Below are positions 59,946-64,000 of a stretch of DNA of 64,000 nt, one piece after another (within the stretch, counting starts at the first letter, position 1; each line of letters begins with the position of its first letter). The notes beneath the pieces were generated by a model. The model saw nothing but the letters and a program-made list of their open reading frames with translations, had not been told where the DNA came from and did no database searches. This stretch comes from Notamacropus eugenii (lineage: Eukaryota > Chordata > Mammalia > Diprotodontia > Macropodidae), in contig NC_092875.1 of NCBI RefSeq assembly GCF_028372415.1, positions 185,666,522 to 185,730,521 of the forward strand, written 5' to 3'. A program made the translations under genes and the position numbers.

Positions 59946-60430
59946 GCCTACTAAGTTATAAGGTAGCTGGTGGAGGGAATTCCCATACCTCAAGTTGCCT
60001 ACTTGATGCTGAAATTACAGATGTTAGGATATAAGCATACTATGTAAATTAAAAACAAGAAAAGTCTTTGGGTCATTCAGGCCTCTCTGAAAATATTGTT
60101 TGAAGTAAAGTTGTTATGCATCTAAAAATTCTTTTTGTCTAGAAGTTAGGGGTAGTTGAGTGGAAGAAGGGTCAGAGGAAAAACTGCTAAATTCTTATGT
60201 TTTTCCATAAATGTAATTTCAATGAGAAGATCTGAGAACAAACTTTTACTTATGTGCTGCTGCGTAGTAAATGAATTACCAGCATAATCAACCAACCTTC
60301 AAATGCCAATGTGAGAGATCAGATGAGTGACCAGCACAAAACTTATAGCAGAAGGCAAAGAACCTTTTGAAAAGAAAGCTAGTATGTACCAAATTCACTG
60401 AAATTGTCTTTGTTATGGTACCAGAATAGT
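59946..60430. other. Intergenic DNA, nothing recognised
   Basis: No repeat or exon recognised after the split MIR ends near 59,945. Confidence 0.4.
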
Positions 60431-60485
60431 CAAGTCAAGTCAAGAAGCATTTACTGAGTCTACTATGAGCCAGGCATTGATAAAA

Positions 60486-60526
60486 GTTTCAGGGACCCAC
60501 TTAAAATTGAAGTGGGTCCCTGAAAC
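60486..60526. repeat. Perfect 17-bp inverted repeat, 7-bp loop
   Basis: GTTTCAGGGACCCACTT (60,486-60,502) and its exact reverse complement AAGTGGGTCCCTGAAAC (60,510-60,526) flank AAAATTG. It lies directly after a MIR-like fragment ending GAGCCAGGCATTGATAAAA. Stem length is below that of a typical microRNA precursor. Confidence 0.95.
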
Positions 60527-60779
60527 CTCTTAACTATAGACCAAACCTATCATTTAAGAGTTTGAGATAAGGGTTAATCCCCAAGAAAGGTAAGGCCTTA
60601 GCAAATCCACACAAAGATGGAAATAAATGTAGGGTAGGGCCTGTGTGAGTTGAGTGAGAAAGAAACTCCCTTTATTTCAAGGTATTTTTGCAGTTAATAT
60701 AGACAGTTGCCTAGAGACCTGAGAGGACAAGTGACTTGTTTAGGGTCATATAGCCAGTATGTATATGTTAACCCAGGCT

Positions 60780-61650
60780 TACAAAAGTGTAAAATTCTAA
60801 AAACCAAATACTAGGAAAAAAAAGTCAGCTTTATTGAGGGGAGAGATTCACAAGATGGAGGATGGACCTAGAGCAGTCAGTTAGGATCTTGGATGGAGTA
60901 TAATCCTACTGGGGAAGGAAATGGGGCACTCATTTCCAAGCCAATAAAGTTCAGTCAATTTTTATAGGGTTTTTATCAGGATATAGCAGGCCCAGGTGTT
61001 GGGGAGAGGGAGTCAGAAACCTGAATCTCCACACTGATGCTGATTCATACTAGTCAGGGAAGGAAAGATTTGGGAAACTGGGAGCTAAGAAACTTTCAAA
61101 CTCACTACCTGAGAAAGGGTTTTGGGTCTTTATTATTGAACTTATTCTCCCAGGGTAAGCAGGGCAGGCTTTCCTGGGGTTCTCCTTTAGTGGGTTCCAG
61201 GGTACTAGTGTATTCCTTATAGTATTGTAGGTAGGAGTGTCTGATTTCATATTTCAGATCCTTTTTAGAGAATTGGTTTTGATTGGGGATGAACTTGGGA
61301 AGAGAAGGAAGTGGGTTGGAAAAGGAGAGAAGGGAGAGCAGTCTAGGAGAGTTGAAGGGAGCAGCCTTGGGAAGCAGACAGACAGGCACAGAAAGGAGAA
61401 CTTGTGAGTATTGAGCAAAATCTGCTATATCACAGTTTTGCCTAGGGATGACCACACAAATTACTCACCTTTATTGATCTGATTTGTTGCTTTGTTAGAG
61501 TAGTAAGTCTGGGACTGCATAAAATAAGTATACCTTTGAAGTGCAGGTTGTGAACGGAAAACCCTAAGTAAGAAGGGTGTATTCAGACAATCCTGCTTCT
61601 CCCCAATCTTCCCCAATTTTATACTCTTAATCTGCCCCAGCACCACCTGT
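60780..61650 (-). mobile_element. Possible solo LTR of an endogenous retrovirus (fossil)
   Basis: On the minus strand a TATAAAAATTGACTGAAC word (about 60,970) is followed roughly 130 bp later by CAATAAAGCTGACTTTTT (about 60,836), a TATA and poly-A signal spacing like that of an LTR, with several hundred bases of non-repetitive sequence upstream. No internal viral gene is recognisable next to it. Family and age cannot be given, and the ends are uncertain. The 116-codon minus frame at 61,105-61,455 lies inside it. Confidence 0.3.
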
Positions 61651-61929
61651 GCCACTGATTAGAAGGCTGATGTACTGCCTAGTCTTTTGAGTTCCTCTGA
61701 TTCTCTTTAGTCAACTTGACCTAGTTATAAATTCCTGTTCATTCTTCCAAGGCAGGACTGAAGATTTTCCAAAAAAAAAAAAAAATTGCTTAAAAAATCA
61801 AAGAATGCTAAAAGAAATCTTAGCTGTCATTTAAGTCTAATTCCCTTATTTTCTAGATAAGGGAATAAAACCACAGAAGTACAACTGCCCTCAAGATCTT
61901 CTGCCCTAGACATACGAATAAATTGAGTT

Positions 61930-62240
61930 GGCACTCAGCTTATGGGACGAATTAAGAAGAGTGGCGAGGGGATAGAATGCTGCTGAGCTTAGAGTCAGGA
62001 AGACTGGTGTTCATATCTGCCCTCAGAAACTTACACGTTGTATAGCATAACCTCACAGCCTCAGTTTCCTCAATTGTAAAATCGGAATAATATTAGCACC
62101 TATCTCAGAGAGTTGTTATGAGGATCAAATGAGATATTTATAAAATACTTAGTGTATGAGGATCAAATGAGATATTTATAAAATACTTAGTGTAGTCCCT
62201 AGCACATAGTAGAAAGTTAATAAATGCTTGTTTTCTTCCC
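61930..62240 (+). mobile_element. MIR with an internal 38-bp tandem duplication
   Basis: TGAGCTTAGAGTCAGGAAGA CTGG head, CAGCCTCAGTTTCCTCAATT GTAAAATCGG, and the 3' end CTAGCACATAGTAGAAAGTT AATAAATGC. The segment 62,118-62,155 is repeated exactly at 62,156-62,193. Confidence 0.88.
62118..62193 (+). repeat. Perfect 38-bp tandem duplication
   Basis: The unit begins ATGAGGATCAAATGAGAT and ends AAATACTTAGTGT. Two identical copies are adjacent within a MIR. Identity implies a recent event relative to the MIR's age. Confidence 0.96.
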
Positions 62241-63520
62241 TCCTGGGAGTATGCTCTGAAGTAAAGAGGTAAGTTCATGAATCCCACATGCTTTCAGGCT
62301 TGGGCCCTTATTGATGAGTCATCACCTCCCTCCCTCACTTTCTCTTACATACACAACCCTCTTTTTATTTTTTTCTACCCTTTATCCTGTTTCAGCTGAA
62401 AGCTGGACCAAAATATTCAGACTCCTACCCAAAGGCAGATCATAGTTGGCACCACCACCATCACCAGGTTTGGTGAGATTTTCAGTCTCTTCTAGAACTT
62501 ACTTCCTTATCTTTTTCTCTAGAGCTGAACTACCGATTGCCCCCACCTCCAGGACCAGGACTACATGGAAGTTCAAGTGTGAAATTGCTGGTTCCCCAGA
62601 TAAGGAAGGTGTCCCTCTCTCTGGTCCTAAAGGTTTCACCTTCACATTGACCCCTGCTACAGTTTTCTCAGTTCCTACAGGAGGTCTGTATGTCCTTTGA
62701 TCTATTTATTTTTATCCTGTTTGGTTTGCCTGAGGCATTTTCGGTAGCTGATTATTAAAACTGGTTCTAATTTTCAGGGAAGCCCGGCTTCTCCTATTTT
62801 CCTAAGTTTACCTCCTGGCTTAGTCTCCTCAGTGGCTATGATTCTGGGATCCACATTCCCTCCAGGAAAGCAGTAGCATGGCCAGCAGCAAAGCTTTGCC
62901 TCTACCTGTTCCAAAGCCCATACTTCACTCTGGGCTGCCCACAGAATTCCAGTTTCCAGTGTGGGGCGCACCACCTTGGCTCCGCTCATTGGCTGAATAA
63001 ACATGAATGACACACCCCTAAATCCAGTGAATGATTAAGCCTCTCTCTGCTCAAGTTTCTAGGTTTTCCCACTTCTACAGGTTCTTTCTGATGACTCATT
63101 CCTCAGGTGCCTCCAGGGGAAAGGTTTCCCAGAATCCTAGCGTTATGGTCGGATAAGAACAGAGTTACCTTATGGATAAAGAAACAGACAATTCCCCCAA
63201 AGTATCAGGAAAGCCATCGCCTTCACAGACTGCCTTGGTCCAAGCAGCCCTGAAAACAGCATTTCTCTATTCCTAAATCACTTTATGGTTATTTTAAAAG
63301 GAGCCATCGCGGCAGATTCCAGCCACCAACAGCAGCCAGAATACAGTAGCAGCTTTTACTCTGGGGTGCTATTGATACAGCTGGACCCTGAAAATTGCTT
63401 GCTTTTACCAGTCTCTTCTGTGGGCTTGGGTTTTCGTCATGGATGTTTAGATAAAAAGACAGGCTATTTGGGGCAGGGAAGGGGGTTGTTTTTTATTTTA
63501 TTTTATTTTTTGCTGGATTG
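62240..63520. other. Intergenic DNA, nothing recognised
   Basis: GC content rises slightly. Frames of 79-103 codons (62,446-62,700, 62,774-63,013, 63,285-63,596) show no recognisable domain and no clear splice context. Confidence 0.45.
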
Positions 63521-63528
63521 CCTTGGCC

Positions 63529-63714
63529 CTGGGGTGGGGAACCTGTGGCCCGGAGGCCACAAGTGGCACTCTAGGTCCGCAAGTGTGGCCCCTTGACTGA
63601 ATCCAAACTTCACAGAACAAATCCCCTTAATAAAAGGATTTGCTCTTTAAACCTGGACTCAGTCAAAAGGCCACACCCAAAGACCTAGAAGGGGCCACAG
63701 GTTCCCCACCCCAA
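63529..63714. mobile_element. Palindromic non-autonomous hAT-type MITE, full length
   Basis: Terminal inverted repeats GGGGTGGGGAACCTGTGGCC (from 63,531) and GGCCACAGGTTCCCCACCCC (to 63,712) enclose about 185 bp with a near-symmetric centre (CCTTAATAAAAGGATTTG). Likely 8-bp target duplications are CCTTGGCC at 63,521-63,528 and CCGTGGCC at 63,715-63,722 (7 of 8 match), as expected for hAT elements. No coding capacity. Confidence 0.82.
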
Positions 63715-63722
63715 CCGTGGCC

Positions 63723-64000
63723 CTTGAGTAAGTACCCTCTCCATTTTTTATAAGTCTCTCTTCCCTTAACCCTTTGTCCCACCCAGTCTTCACTCCCCTT
63801 TCTGAAGGAGATGTGGCTAATTTTAAACTTATCAGTTCAAGCTGGCAAGTGGTTCCTACCACAACCACAGCAAAAGGGTGCTGTGGGAAAACAGGAAGCA
63901 AGGCTTGAGAGAACGGAAAACAACGGGAAGGTGACTTAACCCTTCCCCTCCACCAGAAACCAATGGTTTTAAAGTAAGACTTGAGCATTCTGGTAAAGCA
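63723..64000. other. Right edge, nothing recognised
   Basis: No repeat or exon recognised. The 109-codon minus frame at 63,659-63,988 overlaps the MITE and is not supported as a gene. Confidence 0.4.

Noticed and set aside
62446-62700. An 84-codon frame with a possible upstream splice-acceptor-like CTCTAG
   Set aside because: No recognisable domain, no matching donor, and no partner exons; considered chance.
21000-64000. Search for MCUR1 or another neighbouring gene's exons
   Set aside because: MCUR1 is next upstream of RANBP9 in human, but no exon of it could be recognised here; it probably lies beyond the right edge.

Overview
This is vertebrate nuclear DNA, almost certainly from a marsupial. 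The interspersed repeats are the marsupial set: tRNA-headed SINEs with an RTE-like tail, L1 3' ends of the marsupial type, long L2 and CR1/L3 fragments, an RTE LINE with its partner SINE, and MIRs. I cannot name the species from the sequence. Gene density is very low: two coding exons of one gene and one retrocopy are the only host coding sequence I recognise.

Left third (1-21,000): the 5' end of RANBP9 (Ran-binding protein 9, scaffold of the GID/CTLH ubiquitin ligase) on the minus strand. Exon 1 (19,190-19,763) lies in a CpG island of nearly 2 kb that carries the 5' UTR and a TATA-less promoter with GC boxes and an exact NRF-1 consensus. Exon 2 (2,048-2,159) is about 17 kb away. Splice sites and codon phase fit at both exons. 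The remaining exons lie beyond the left edge. Intron 1 holds L1, L2, MIR and SINE insertions and several kilobases of sequence with no repeat I recognise.

Right two thirds (21,000-64,000): sequence upstream of RANBP9 with no recognisable spliced gene. In human the next gene in this direction is MCUR1, tens of kilobases away, and I see no MCUR1 exon here. The region is a layered deposit of transposable elements. A nearly 3.7-kb L1 relative with 5' UTR and ORF1 but no visible ORF2 (28,468-32,134) sits in a MER5-like hAT transposon with a 16-bp target duplication. L2 copies at 32,509-34,890 and 51,800-54,020 each carry an inserted RTE-tailed SINE. CR1/L3 pieces cover 24,990-27,935 and 48,850-49,720. 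An RTE fragment interrupts a SINE at 58,090-58,795. A processed MRPL12 retrocopy (58,928-59,856) has perfect 15-bp target duplications and one in-frame stop. Two short perfect palindromes (38,242-38,282 and 60,486-60,526) are not explained by any repeat I know.

I found no CRISPR array, operon, RNA gene or other undescribed multi-gene system. The unusual items are the ORF2-less L1 relative with a possible 3' extension, the young-looking retrocopy, the palindromes and the RTE/SINE tail sharing. Repeat boundaries come from reading by eye and are accurate to roughly 10-30 bp unless a target duplication is given.
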